From Acinetobacter sp. ANC 3929 (GTDB lineage Bacteria > Pseudomonadota > Gammaproteobacteria > Pseudomonadales > Moraxellaceae): a stretch of 64,000 bases of DNA. The stretch lies in assembly GCF_000369405.1 (NCBI RefSeq), contig NZ_KB850000.1, positions 744,001 to 808,000 of the forward strand, in the 5' to 3' direction. Position numbers and translations under genes: made by a program. The notes under the pieces were generated by a model, which was not told the origin of the DNA, did not search any database, and was given only the letters and a program-made list of their open reading frames with translations. This document shows, one piece after another, positions 31,686 through 39,698 of this stretch (the first letter of the stretch is position 1; each line of letters starts with the position of its first letter).

Positions 31686-34172
31686 ATGGGAACTCAAATA
31701 AATACAGCATCTAAAGACCTAAATATCACATTACAAGTAGAGGGCATGACTTGTGCCAGTTGTGTGGGTCGAGTCGAAACTGCACTAAAGAAAGTGGATG
31801 GTGTACAGTCCGCTTCTGTCAATTTAGCCACAGAACATGCAGATATTACCCTTGCCAAACCTGTCGATCGACAGGTACTTATCCATGCAATTGAACAGAC
31901 GGGTTATGACGTCCCTGCAAGCAATATCGAATTATCGATTGAAGGGATGACTTGCGCTTCTTGTGTCAGTCGTGTCGAAAAGGCTCTCAGTGCTGTTTCT
32001 GGTGTAAAAACGGCGTCTGTCAATTTAGCGACGGAACGAGCAACCGTTACAGGTAATGCAAGTGTGGAAAGTTTAATCGCAGCGATTGATAAAGCAGGTT
32101 ACGATGCGAAGGAAATACAAGCTTCCATTCCTGATCAAACTGAGCATCTTGAGAAAAAAGATCAAGAAAGAGCTGAATTAAAACGTGACTTAATTCTTGC
32201 CACGATTATGGCTTTGCCTGTGTTTATTCTAGAAATGGGTTCTCATTTGATCCCCGGTGTACACCAACTGATTGAGCAAACTATAGGGATGCAAAATAGT
32301 TGGTATCTCCAGTTCATTTTAACGACTTTGGTCCTGCTGATTCCTGGTCGCCGTTTTTATAGCAAAGGTTTACCTGCATTGTTCCGTTTAGCACCCGATA
32401 TGAACTCTTTGGTTGCAGTCGGTACCTTGGCTGCCTACCTATTTTCTTTGGTTGCGACTTTTACCCCGAATGTGCTTCCCGCGGGAACAGTAAATGTCTA
32501 TTACGAAGCCGCTGCTGTCATTGTCGCTTTAATCTTATTAGGCCGTTTTCTTGAAGCCAAAGCCAAAGGACGGACATCTGAGGCAATTCAGCGTTTAGTG
32601 AGCTTACAGGCAAAAGTGGCCCATGTTTCGCGTGATAACCATGTCATTGATATTCCAATTGATCAAGTCGTCTCAGGTGATTTTGTTATTGTCAAACCCG
32701 GTGAGCGAATCCCTGTTGATGGTGAAGTGATTGAAGGACAAAGTTTTGTCGATGAATCGATGATTACAGGTGAACCCATTCCTGTTGAGAAAAATCTCGG
32801 TAGTCAGGTTGTAGGCGGCACCATTAACCAAAACGGTACTTTAAGCTTTAAAGCAGTTGCTGTCGGTGGCGACACCATGCTGGCGCAGATTATTCGTCTA
32901 GTCGAACAAGCACAAGGCTCTAAAATGCCAATTCAAGCCGTGGTCGATAAAATAACACTATGGTTTGTGCCCGCCGTGATGATCGCAGCACTGCTCACCT
33001 TCCTCGTTTGGCTGATTTTCGGTCCTTCTCCTGCTTTAACTTTTGCATTGGTCAATGCCGTTGCGGTACTGATTATTGCATGTCCGTGTGCCATGGGCTT
33101 GGCAACACCAACATCGATTATGGTGGGTACTGGACGTGGTGCTGAATTGGGTATCCTGTTTCGTAAAGGCGAAGCTCTACAGTTGTTAAAAGATGCGCAC
33201 GTGGTTGCGGTGGATAAGACAGGTACTCTAACCGAAGGTCATCCAGTACTGACAGATTTTGAGGTGACTACAGCATTTGAGCGTAATTATGTGCTTAGTG
33301 TCGTTGCAGCGGTTGAATCTCTGTCTGAGCACCCAATTGCGAAAGCCATTGTCGATGCTGCAAAAGATGAACGACTGGTATTACCGAAAGTCGATACTTT
33401 TGATTCAGTCACAGGGATGGGCGTCAATGCAATGGTCAATCAGAACCAGACTGTTCACATTGGTGCAGATCGTTATATGACTCAACTGGGTATAGCGGTT
33501 TCTCCTTTTACACCAACAGCACAGCGTTTGGGTGATGAAGGCAAATCGCCACTCTATGTTGCAATTGATGGCACACTTGCTGGGATTATCGCTGTTGCAG
33601 ATCCAATCAAACAAACAACCCCTGCCGCCATTCAAGCATTGCATCAACTTGGTTTAAAAGTAGCCATGATTACAGGTGACAATGCACGTACAGCACATGC
33701 GATTGCCAAACAACTCGGTATTGATGAAGTGATTGCAGAAGTCTTACCTGAGGGTAAAGTCAATGCCGTGCAAGAATTAAAAGCAAAATATGGCAACATT
33801 GCCTTCGTGGGTGATGGCATTAATGATGCCCCTGCTCTGGCTCAAGCTGATGTCGGCCTTGCTATTGGTACAGGTACTGATGTTGCGATTGAATCAGCTG
33901 ATGTGGTGCTGATGTCAGGTAATCTGCAAGGTGTAGCCAATGCGATTGCTTTATCCAAAGCGACGATTGGTAATATTCATCAGAATTTATTCTGGGCTTT
34001 TGCCTATAACACCATGTTGATTCCTGTGGCTTCTGGCGTACTGTATCCTGCTTATGGCATTTTGATGTCCCCTATTTTTGCAGCAGGTGCAATGGCACTT
34101 TCAAGTGTGTTTGTCCTTGGTAATGCGCTACGTTTGCGTCGTTTCCAACCGCCATCTGTGAACAGAGGCTAA
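31686..34172 (+). CDS. copA: Copper-exporting P-type ATPase
   Basis: An 828-residue P1B-type ATPase. Two N-terminal heavy-metal domains each carry GMTCASC (about 24-30 and 92-98). Then come a membrane core with the copper motif [18 protein letters not shown], the phosphorylation site [19 protein letters not shown] (nucleotide-binding HP) and the hinge [11 protein letters not shown]. The CPC motif and the CueR gene behind it identify a Cu(I) exporter of the inner membrane. A GTG or TTG start is not needed: the ATG at 31686 follows a clear leader. Confidence 0.93.
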   Translation: MGTQINTASKDLNITLQVEGMTCASCVGRVETALKKVDGVQSASVNLATEHADITLAKPVDRQVLIHAIEQTGYDVPASNIELSIEGMTCASCVSRVEKALSAVSGVKTASVNLATERATVTGNASVESLIAAIDKAGYDAKEIQASIPDQTEHLEKKDQERAELKRDLILATIMALPVFILEMGSHLIPGVHQLIEQTIGMQNSWYLQFILTTLVLLIPGRRFYSKGLPALFRLAPDMNSLVAVGTLAAYLFSLVATFTPNVLPAGTVNVYYEAAAVIVALILLGRFLEAKAKGRTSEAIQRLVSLQAKVAHVSRDNHVIDIPIDQVVSGDFVIVKPGERIPVDGEVIEGQSFVDESMITGEPIPVEKNLGSQVVGGTINQNGTLSFKAVAVGGDTMLAQIIRLVEQAQGSKMPIQAVVDKITLWFVPAVMIAALLTFLVWLIFGPSPALTFALVNAVAVLIIACPCAMGLATPTSIMVGTGRGAELGILFRKGEALQLLKDAHVVAVDKTGTLTEGHPVLTDFEVTTAFERNYVLSVVAAVESLSEHPIAKAIVDAAKDERLVLPKVDTFDSVTGMGVNAMVNQNQTVHIGADRYMTQLGIAVSPFTPTAQRLGDEGKSPLYVAIDGTLAGIIAVADPIKQTTPAAIQALHQLGLKVAMITGDNARTAHAIAKQLGIDEVIAEVLPEGKVNAVQELKAKYGNIAFVGDGINDAPALAQADVGLAIGTGTDVAIESADVVLMSGNLQGVANAIALSKATIGNIHQNLFWAFAYNTMLIPVASGVLYPAYGILMSPIFAAGAMALSSVFVLGNALRLRRFQPPSVNRG

Positions 34173-34183
34173 TGGAGGATCTC

Positions 34184-34642
34184 ATGAATATTGGTAAAGT
34201 CTCTCAAGTTTCAGGTGTGACAGCCAAAATGATTCGTTATTACGAACAAATTGGCTTAATTCCAGCTGCGGGGCGCAGCAATGCAGGTTACCGCTCTTAT
34301 TCCGATAATGATGTTGAACGTTTGAAGTTTATCAAGCGTAGTCGTGAATTGGGGTTCTCTGTAGCAGAAATCACTGATCTACTGGATTTATGGAATAATC
34401 GCAACAGGCATAGTGCAGATGTAAAGCAGCTGGCTCAGGCGCATATCCACAAGTTGGAACAACGTATCCAAGATCTACAACAAATGGCGCAAACCTTGCA
34501 AACCTTGGTTGATTGCTGTGCAGGTGATAATCGACCTGATTGCCCGATACTTGAGGGTTTAAAAGAACCGAGCCATGAAATGAAAGATATCCATCACCAT
34601 AATGATCTGCTCTCTCTGTCTCCACTGACGGGTCGTAAGTGA
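34184..34642 (+). CDS. cueR: CueR-type copper-sensing MerR regulator
   Basis: A 152-residue MerR-family regulator. The winged helix starts MNIGKVSQVSGVTAKMIRYYE. The dimer helix is followed by the Cu(I)-binding loop VDCCAGDNRPDCPILEGL with the two spaced cysteines of CueR. The longer frame starts at 34172 overlapping the copA stop, but ATG at 34184 has GGAGG upstream and is preferred. It is co-transcribed with copA, unlike the divergent layout of E. coli. Three CueR-type promoters lie in the neighbourhood. Confidence 0.9.
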   Translation: MNIGKVSQVSGVTAKMIRYYEQIGLIPAAGRSNAGYRSYSDNDVERLKFIKRSRELGFSVAEITDLLDLWNNRNRHSADVKQLAQAHIHKLEQRIQDLQQMAQTLQTLVDCCAGDNRPDCPILEGLKEPSHEMKDIHHHNDLLSLSPLTGRK

Positions 34643-34650
34643 CACAAATT

Positions 34651-34680
34651 AAAAGGCTATAGAAATATGGCCTTTTTTAT
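34651..34680 (+). terminator. Terminator of the copA-cueR operon
   Basis: Stem AAAAGGC (34651-34657) with 34670-34676, followed by T-rich DNA. Confidence 0.65.
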
Positions 34681-34702
34681 TTTTGAGCATTTCTTAAATC
34701 AA

Positions 34703-34729
34703 AAAAAGCGGCCAACTCGGCCGCTTTTT
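34703..34729. terminator. Bidirectional terminator between cueR and the copper chaperone gene
   Basis: An 11-bp stem AAAAAGCGGCC (34703-34713) with GGCCGCTTTTT (34719-34729), AACTC loop. Confidence 0.88.
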
Positions 34730-34742
34730 CATTCACTTTAAC

Positions 34743-34931
34743 TTAACGTGGCGGAAAACCCGCTTCTGCCAATGCATCAACGATTTGCTGTTGTGATGCC
34801 GTGGTTTCTACTTTTACACTGCGGTTAGGTGGATCAGTGATTACCTTTGCATCGGCATCCACTGCTTGGATCGCACGCGTTACACCACGTGCACAGCCAC
34901 CACAAGTCATATTTTCAACATGAAATTCCAT
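34743..34931 (-). CDS. copZ: CopZ-like heavy-metal-associated (HMA) metallochaperone
   Basis: A 62-residue single HMA domain with the copper motif MTCGGC near residue 7 and the Phe/Pro end EAGFPPR. It would carry Cu(I) to the CopA N-domains. The frame extends to 34970, but ATG at 34931 with GGAGC upstream gives the normal chaperone length. It sits behind its own CueR-type promoter at 34969-34999. Confidence 0.85.
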   Translation of the reverse strand: MEFHVENMTCGGCARGVTRAIQAVDADAKVITDPPNRSVKVETTASQQQIVDALAEAGFPPR

Positions 34932-34968
34932 ACGAATGCTCCACTTGGTTATGAAAGAAGATAAGTTC

Positions 34969-34999
34969 AATATAAACGTTCCAATAATTGGAAGGTCAA
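34969..34999 (-). promoter_or_regulatory. CueR-type promoter of the chaperone gene
   Basis: On the minus strand: TTGACC (34999-34994), a 19-bp spacer starting TTCCAATTATTGGAA, TATATT (34974-34969). Confidence 0.78.
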
Positions 35000-35032
35000 G
35001 TCTTTTGATAGTTAAATAAGAAAATTAGCTGT

Positions 35033-35374
35033 TCAGCCTTTCTTTTCGGACACATAATTCACAGTATATTTCGGGATTTCTATTTCTAAAGCATCCTCCT
35101 GTACATTCACCTGACAGGATAAACGTGAATAAGGAGTCAACCCCCAAGCACGGTCGAGTAAATCAGCTTCAATATCCTCCATTTCAGTTAAGCTATCGAA
35201 TCCTTTTCTTACGATTACGTGACAGGTTGTACATGCCCCTGAAAGATCACAGGCATGTTCGATTTCGATACCATTATCAAGTAAGCGTCTACAGAGGTTT
35301 TCCCCGCGTTCTATTTCAATTTCCCGACCTTCAGGGCAAATTTTTTCATTCGGGAGAACCGTTATTTTAGGCAT
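35033..35374 (-). CDS. fdx: ISC-type 2Fe-2S ferredoxin
   Basis: A 113-residue ferredoxin of the adrenodoxin/ISC type. The cluster ligands are in HACDLSGACTTCHVIV (three Cys), with the fourth in LSCQVNV. The start is taken at the family N-terminus MPKITVLPNEKICPEG (ATG 35374). A TTG start at 35413 would add 13 residues without support, and no strong ribosome site is seen for either. No isc genes lie nearby and no CueR box precedes it, yet it sits between two CueR-controlled genes. Cu(I) damages Fe-S clusters, which may explain the placement (inference). Confidence 0.85.
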   Translation of the reverse strand: MPKITVLPNEKICPEGREIEIERGENLCRRLLDNGIEIEHACDLSGACTTCHVIVRKGFDSLTEMEDIEADLLDRAWGLTPYSRLSCQVNVQEDALEIEIPKYTVNYVSEKKG

Positions 35375-35418
35375 AGTCTGTACCATTACATTTGCTGATA
35401 GGATAAATAACAAATGAT

Positions 35419-35443
35419 AAAAGGCTTTGTCATAAAGCCTTTT
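35419..35443 (-). terminator. Terminator of the DUF305 gene
   Basis: Stem AAAAGGCTTT (35419-35428) with AAAGCCTTTT (35434-35443). It separates DUF305 from the ferredoxin gene. Confidence 0.75.
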
Positions 35444-35469
35444 ATCTAAAATAAGTCAACAATACAGAG

Positions 35470-35781
35470 TTATAGGAAATGCCGTTTTAACCAAGCATTT
35501 ATCACTTTAATGTCAATATCTTGTGCCAAAATCATATTTTTTGCCAACATTCGAACTTCTGGATCATAACCATATTTCAAAGCGACCTTGGCCATATCTA
35601 CTACGACTTGATGATGTGGAATCATTCCACGCATAAAGTCGATGTCGGCATTGCCAGTGTAATTGATTTGCATATCCACATGCATACGGCTGGTTAGTTC
35701 CATATAAGCACGTGTAGAGAGACTATAGAAATCACTTGAATCATTTGAGTTAGGTGTTGTTGCAGATTTTTGTTCACTCAT
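35470..35781 (-). CDS. DUF305 family protein
   Basis: A 103-residue DUF305 protein with the signature [21 protein letters not shown] and a late [12 protein letters not shown] helix. The Met/His-rich MxxHH pattern suggests metal binding, and the family often accompanies copper genes. No signal peptide is visible, so it appears cytoplasmic, unlike many DUF305 members. A CueR-type promoter lies about 140 bp upstream (35922-35952), leaving a long leader. Confidence 0.82.
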   Translation of the reverse strand: MSEQKSATTPNSNDSSDFYSLSTRAYMELTSRMHVDMQINYTGNADIDFMRGMIPHHQVVVDMAKVALKYGYDPEVRMLAKNMILAQDIDIKVINAWLKRHFL

Positions 35782-35921
35782 TATTGTTTCCTTTTATTGA
35801 GCAGTATCAATATTCATTTATGATGTGATTGATATGCTGTATTGATGAAAATAAAGGGAGTGATGTGGGTCAATAGATGAGCGCTTCTATCTAATGTGGC
35901 ACATTTACCTTTATGAAAGAC

Positions 35922-35952
35922 ACTGTAGTCCTTCCAATAATTGCAAGGTCAA
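35922..35952 (-). promoter_or_regulatory. CueR-type promoter of the DUF305 gene
   Basis: On the minus strand: TTGACC (35952-35947), a 19-bp spacer starting TTGCAATTATTGGAAGG, TACAGT (35927-35922). The core AATTATTGGAA is shared with the chaperone promoter. Confidence 0.75.
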
Positions 35953-36011
35953 GCAATCAATTTATTAAAATTTTGAGTGATTAAAAAATAAAGTTTTATC
36001 GGCTCTAAATA

Positions 36012-36040
36012 AAAAAGTGCATGATCAACATGCACTTTTT
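36012..36040. terminator. Terminator of the YcaO gene
   Basis: A 12-bp stem AAAAAGTGCATG (36012-36023) with 36029-36040, ATCAA loop. Confidence 0.85.
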
Positions 36041-36060
36041 AAATGAATATTTAATGTGTT

Positions 36061-38265
36061 TTAGACATTTAAGCCGACTGCTTTCGCACGCGCTTTATGC
36101 AATTTTTTATAGCTGTCGATTAAACGTAAATGACGATCAAGTCCTTCCAGTTGCATATTGGTTGGGGTTAAACCATAGAAGCGAACGCTACCTTCAACCG
36201 AACCAATAACTGCATCCATACGTTCATTGCCAAACATACGGCGGAAATTGATCTCGTAATCTGCCAGTTCCATTTCGTCATCAAGTAACACTTCCAACAC
36301 CACATTCATGCATTGATAGAACAAACCACGCTCTACGGTGTTGGTATTGTATTGCAAGAAGGTTTCAACCAGCTCTTTCGCTTCTTCAAACTGCTGCAAT
36401 GCAACATAGATTAATAGCTTCAATTCAAGCAAGGTTAACTGACCCCACACTGTATTGTCATCAAACTCAATACCAATCAATGTGGTGATTTCAGTGTAAT
36501 CGTCCAGTTCAGATTCTTCTAAACGTTCAACCAAGGCTTCCAATTGTTCTTCATCTAAACGGTGTAGATTGAGAATATCTTCACGGAATAACAAAGCTTT
36601 ATTGGTGTTGTCCCAAATCAGGTCTTCAACCAAATAAATTTCAGAATAATCAGGCACCAAGATACGACATGCAGTTGCACCCAAGTGCTCATACACCGCC
36701 ATGTAGACTTCTTTGCCCATTTCTTCAAGGATGCCGAACAATTCTGCGGCTTCTTCAGCATTCGTGTTTTCACCATCATTGGTGAAGTCCCATTCTACAA
36801 AGTCATAATCAGATTTAGCACTAAAGAAACGCCAAGAGACCAAACCACTTGAATCAATGAAGTGCTCAACAAAGTTGTTTGGTTCAGTCACTGCATTGCT
36901 TTGGAAAGTCGGTTGCGGTAAGTCATTTAAACCTTCAAAACTACGGCCCTGCAGCAGTTCAGTCAAACTACGTTCTAAAGCCACTTCAAAACTTGGGTGC
37001 GCGCCAAATGAGGCAAAGACACCACCTGTACGTGGGTTCATTAGCGTCACACACATTACAGGGAATTGACCACCCAATGAAGCATCTTTCACAAGCACGG
37101 GAAAGCCTTGTTCCTCTAAACCTTGGATACCTGCCACGATACTTGGGTATTTTGCCAATACCTCTTGTGGTACGTCTGGCAAGGCAATTTCACCTTCCAA
37201 GATTTCACGCTTAACCGCACGTTCAAAAATTTCAGATAAGCATTGAACCTGAGCTTCAACCAAGGTATTCCCTGCGCTCATGCCATTACTGAGATATAAA
37301 TTCTCAATCAAATTCGATGGGAAATAGACTGTTTCATCATCAGATTGACGTACAAATGGCAATGAACAAATACCACGTTCAGTATTGCCTGAATTGGTGT
37401 CGTACAGATGTGTGCCCAGTAATTCATCATCAGGGTTATAAATTTCGAGGCAATATTCATCCAAAATTTCTTTTGGTAATTCACCATTTGGACCTGGCTT
37501 AAACCATTTTTCATCTGGATAATGCACAAATTCTGCATTGGCAATTTCCTCACCCCAGAACTGGTCGTTATAGAAGAAATTACAGTTTAAACGTTCAATG
37601 AACTCACCTAAAGCCGATGCCAAAGCACTTTCTTTAGTTGAGCCTTTACCATTAGTAAAGCACATTGGGGACTGCGCATCACGAATATGTAACGACCATA
37701 CATTTGGCACGATATTACGCCATGACGCAATTTCAATCTTCATGCCTAAACCAGCCAAAATCTCTGACATATTGGCAATGGTTTGTTCTAATGGCAGGTC
37801 TTTGCCCAAAATATAAGTATTGTTTTCTGAAGTCAGGCTTGGCATCAGCAACGCTTGTGCATCTGCATCAATACTCTCAACTTCTTCGATGATAAATTCA
37901 GGACCAGTCTGAATCACTTTTTTTACAGTACAGCGGTCAATCGAACGTAAGATACCTTGACGATCTTTTTCAGAAATATCCGCTGGAAGTTCTACCTGAA
38001 TTTTAAAAATCTGTTTATAGCGGTTTTCAGGATCCACAATATTGTTTTGTGATAAACGGATATTGTCAGTTGGAATATCACGCGCGGCACAATACACTTT
38101 GACAAAGTAAGCAGCACACAATGCAGATGAAGCAAGGAAATAGTCGAATGGGCCAGGTGCAGAACCATCACCTTTATAGCGAATGGGCTGATCGGCGATT
38201 ACCGTAAAATCATCAAACTTCGCCTCTTGTCGAAGATTGTCGAGATAATTAACCTTGATTTCCAT
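36061..38265 (-). CDS. ycaO: OsmC domain / YcaO domain fusion protein
   Basis: A 734-residue two-part protein. The first about 130 residues are OsmC-like (YFLASSALCAAYFVKVYCAARDIP, with two cysteines of the OsmC type). The YcaO domain follows, with the ATP-binding pattern seen as STKESALASALGEFIERL, TLVEAQVQCLSEIFERAVK and SFEVALERSLTELLQGR. YcaO enzymes activate backbone amides with ATP. E. coli YcaO is linked to ribosomal protein S12 methylthiolation, but no precursor peptide or partner lies here. The C-terminal 150 residues form the tetratricopeptide-like tail of the E. coli type. Confidence 0.87.
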   Translation of the reverse strand: MEIKVNYLDNLRQEAKFDDFTVIADQPIRYKGDGSAPGPFDYFLASSALCAAYFVKVYCAARDIPTDNIRLSQNNIVDPENRYKQIFKIQVELPADISEKDRQGILRSIDRCTVKKVIQTGPEFIIEEVESIDADAQALLMPSLTSENNTYILGKDLPLEQTIANMSEILAGLGMKIEIASWRNIVPNVWSLHIRDAQSPMCFTNGKGSTKESALASALGEFIERLNCNFFYNDQFWGEEIANAEFVHYPDEKWFKPGPNGELPKEILDEYCLEIYNPDDELLGTHLYDTNSGNTERGICSLPFVRQSDDETVYFPSNLIENLYLSNGMSAGNTLVEAQVQCLSEIFERAVKREILEGEIALPDVPQEVLAKYPSIVAGIQGLEEQGFPVLVKDASLGGQFPVMCVTLMNPRTGGVFASFGAHPSFEVALERSLTELLQGRSFEGLNDLPQPTFQSNAVTEPNNFVEHFIDSSGLVSWRFFSAKSDYDFVEWDFTNDGENTNAEEAAELFGILEEMGKEVYMAVYEHLGATACRILVPDYSEIYLVEDLIWDNTNKALLFREDILNLHRLDEEQLEALVERLEESELDDYTEITTLIGIEFDDNTVWGQLTLLELKLLIYVALQQFEEAKELVETFLQYNTNTVERGLFYQCMNVVLEVLLDDEMELADYEINFRRMFGNERMDAVIGSVEGSVRFYGLTPTNMQLEGLDRHLRLIDSYKKLHKARAKAVGLNV

Positions 38266-38510
38266 GCGAGCACCTAAATATTCTTATGTGTTGCAAGCAC
38301 ATAAGATTGAAAATATTGAGATAAGCCAAATCGTTGATATGAGATTGCTTAAAAAAGTGTGGCTAAGGTCATCTTGTCGCTTGATCTAACGCTGACCCTA
38401 GTAATAATGGACGCTATTATAGAAGTATTTTGTGTAATTGATAACTTTTGTCTGTTTTTCTAGCCTTTTTATGAACAATCAGCTGAATTGTTGATGATTT
38501 AACCTGATAT
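38266..38510. other. Upstream region of the YcaO gene
   Basis: Part of the 547-bp gap between the YcaO and ArsR genes. It presumably carries the YcaO promoter, but I cannot fix its hexamers. The rest of the gap holds the LysR remnant (38511-38700) and the ArsR operators (38750-38822). Confidence 0.4.
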
Positions 38511-38700
38511 TTAAAGCTGTGTTGCAATCTCGATAAATGCTTTTGCAATGGGTGTCATTTGCTGCTTGTTTTTCACAGCCAAACCAATTGAGCGTTTGAT
38601 ATTTGGTGACAGTGGTCGTTTTACGATATTGGGATACAGTTGCTGAATGTTCTGATCAAGGGATAAATCAGCCACAATAGATACCGCTTCGTCGGTATCT
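38511..38700 (-). pseudogene. C-terminal remnant of a LysR-family regulator gene
   Basis: Minus-strand translation from about 38700 reads DEAVSIVADLSLDQNIQQLY then PNIVKRPLSPNIKRSIGLAV, KNKQQMTPIAKAFIEIATQL and a TAA at 38511-38513. This is the end of a LysR substrate-binding domain (KNKQQMTPIAKAFIEIA is the usual last helix). No start or HTH domain precedes it: at about 38700 the sequence changes to the ArsR promoter region. It is a truncated gene, probably cut when the ArsR/SRPBCC segment arrived or by a deletion. Confidence 0.72.
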
Positions 38701-38749
38701 TATTGGTGAATACATCTTAAAAACAAGGTGATAGCGATCATCTTAAAAA

Positions 38750-38769
38750 ACTTAGCTTTTTAGCTAAGT
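38750..38769. promoter_or_regulatory. ArsR operator, distal copy
   Basis: ACTTAGC-N6-GCTAAGT, identical in half-sites to the copy at the ArsR start codon. It also lies in a longer 13-bp stem (38745-38757 with 38762-38774, TTTT loop) that looks like a terminator. Its centre is 53 bp from the proximal one, about five helical turns. Confidence 0.65.
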
Positions 38770-38775
38770 TTTTTG

Positions 38776-38805
38776 TTGACATCAGAGTAATAAATACACA
38801 ATACT
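38776..38805 (+). promoter_or_regulatory. Promoter of the ArsR/SRPBCC operon, possibly leaderless
   Basis: TTGACA (38776-38781), an 18-bp spacer and AATACT (38800-38805). A start about 7 bp further falls at 38812-38813, on the A of the ATG. No ribosome site precedes that ATG, so the mRNA may be leaderless. Confidence 0.55.
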
Positions 38806-38822
38806 TAGCTATATGGCTAAGT
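38803..38822. promoter_or_regulatory. ArsR operator, proximal copy
   Basis: ACTTAGC-N6-GCTAAGT covers the -10 end, the transcription start and the ATG of the ArsR gene. Binding here would block the promoter at 38776-38805. Confidence 0.68.
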
Positions 38823-39172
38823 ATGATTCTAAACTCGATTTGTTGTTCAGTGCTCTCAGTGATCCAACGCGCAGAGAAATACTGACGCGGCTGTCCTTCG
38901 GAGCAGCGTCAATCACTGAACTGGCTGAACAACATGATATGGCCCTGCCTTCTTTTCTAAAACATTTGAATAAACTAGAACAAGCAGGACTCATTCATTC
39001 TGAAAAAAATGGACGAATCAGAACTTGTGCTCTGGCCCCTGAAGCATTTACACCTATGCAAAATTGGTTAAGTGAACAACGGACCATCTGGGAACAAAGA
39101 CTCAATCAATTTGATCGTTACGCACTCGAATTAAAAAGGAAAAGAGAAAATGAAACTGGATCCAAAAACTGA
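38813..39172 (+). CDS. ArsR-family HTH repressor
   Basis: A 119-residue ArsR-type winged helix. It starts MAKYDSKLDLLFSALSDPTRREIL and has ASITELAEQHDMALPSFLKHLNKLEQAGLI as the helix-turn-helix. There is one Cys in the DNA-binding region tail (RTCALAP) but no ELCVCDL metal site, so it is the non-metal type usually paired with SRPBCC/AHSA1 genes. It overlaps the next gene by 23 bp. Two matched operators flank its promoter, so it is probably autorepressed. Confidence 0.86.
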   Translation: MAKYDSKLDLLFSALSDPTRREILTRLSFGAASITELAEQHDMALPSFLKHLNKLEQAGLIHSEKNGRIRTCALAPEAFTPMQNWLSEQRTIWEQRLNQFDRYALELKRKRENETGSKN

Positions 39173-39623
39173 TTTAAAACTAGAAAGAGTAATTGATGTA
39201 CCACGTGAACTGGTCTGGGAATGTTGGACCACACCAGAGCATATCAAACACTTTTTTATTCCTCGACCTCACTCCATCAAGGCCTGTGAAATTGATTTAA
39301 GAGTGGGTGGGAAATTCAATACGGTCTTTGACATAGATGGTCATGAAATCAATAATCAAGGTGTTTATCTCGAAATCATTGAAGGTAAAAAACTGGTCTT
39401 TACCGATACTTATTCTGAGGATTGGAAACCGGCTGAAAATCCATTTATGACTGCAATTCTGTTGCTTGAAGATGCAGGTGAAGGCGCAACTAAATATACT
39501 GCAATTGCGAGGCATCGTACGGCGGAAACTCGTCAACAGCATGAAGATATGGGCTTCTTTGAGGGTTGGGGTACGGTGGTTGATCAACTGGTCGAATATG
39601 CAAATAGCCTAAAAGCTAAATAG
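39150..39623 (+). CDS. SRPBCC (AHSA1-type) family protein
   Basis: A 157-residue START-like/AHSA1 protein. It shows the opening ERVIDVPRELVWECWTTPEHIKHFF, then DLRVGGKFNTVFDIDG and GFFEGWGTVVDQLVEYANSL at the end. The fold holds a hydrophobic ligand in a deep pocket. It is translationally coupled to the ArsR repressor, a frequent pairing in bacteria in which the ligand is unknown. A terminator follows. Confidence 0.86.
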   Translation: MKLDPKTDLKLERVIDVPRELVWECWTTPEHIKHFFIPRPHSIKACEIDLRVGGKFNTVFDIDGHEINNQGVYLEIIEGKKLVFTDTYSEDWKPAENPFMTAILLLEDAGEGATKYTAIARHRTAETRQQHEDMGFFEGWGTVVDQLVEYANSLKAK

Positions 39624-39646
39624 TTTCCCCTATCTACCTAATCAAA

Positions 39647-39686
39647 AAATGCCTCAAAGTTTACTTTAGAGTACTTTGAGGCATTT
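39647..39686. terminator. Bidirectional terminator
   Basis: A 14-bp stem AAATGCCTCAAAGT (39647-39660) with 39673-39686 between the SRPBCC gene and the converging export operon. Confidence 0.85.
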
Positions 39687-39698
39687 TTATAGATCAAA

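Noticed and set aside
38745..38774. 13-bp hairpin as a plain terminator
   Set aside because: No gene ends just before it on the plus strand, and its core equals the ArsR operator at the start codon; an operator role explains it better.
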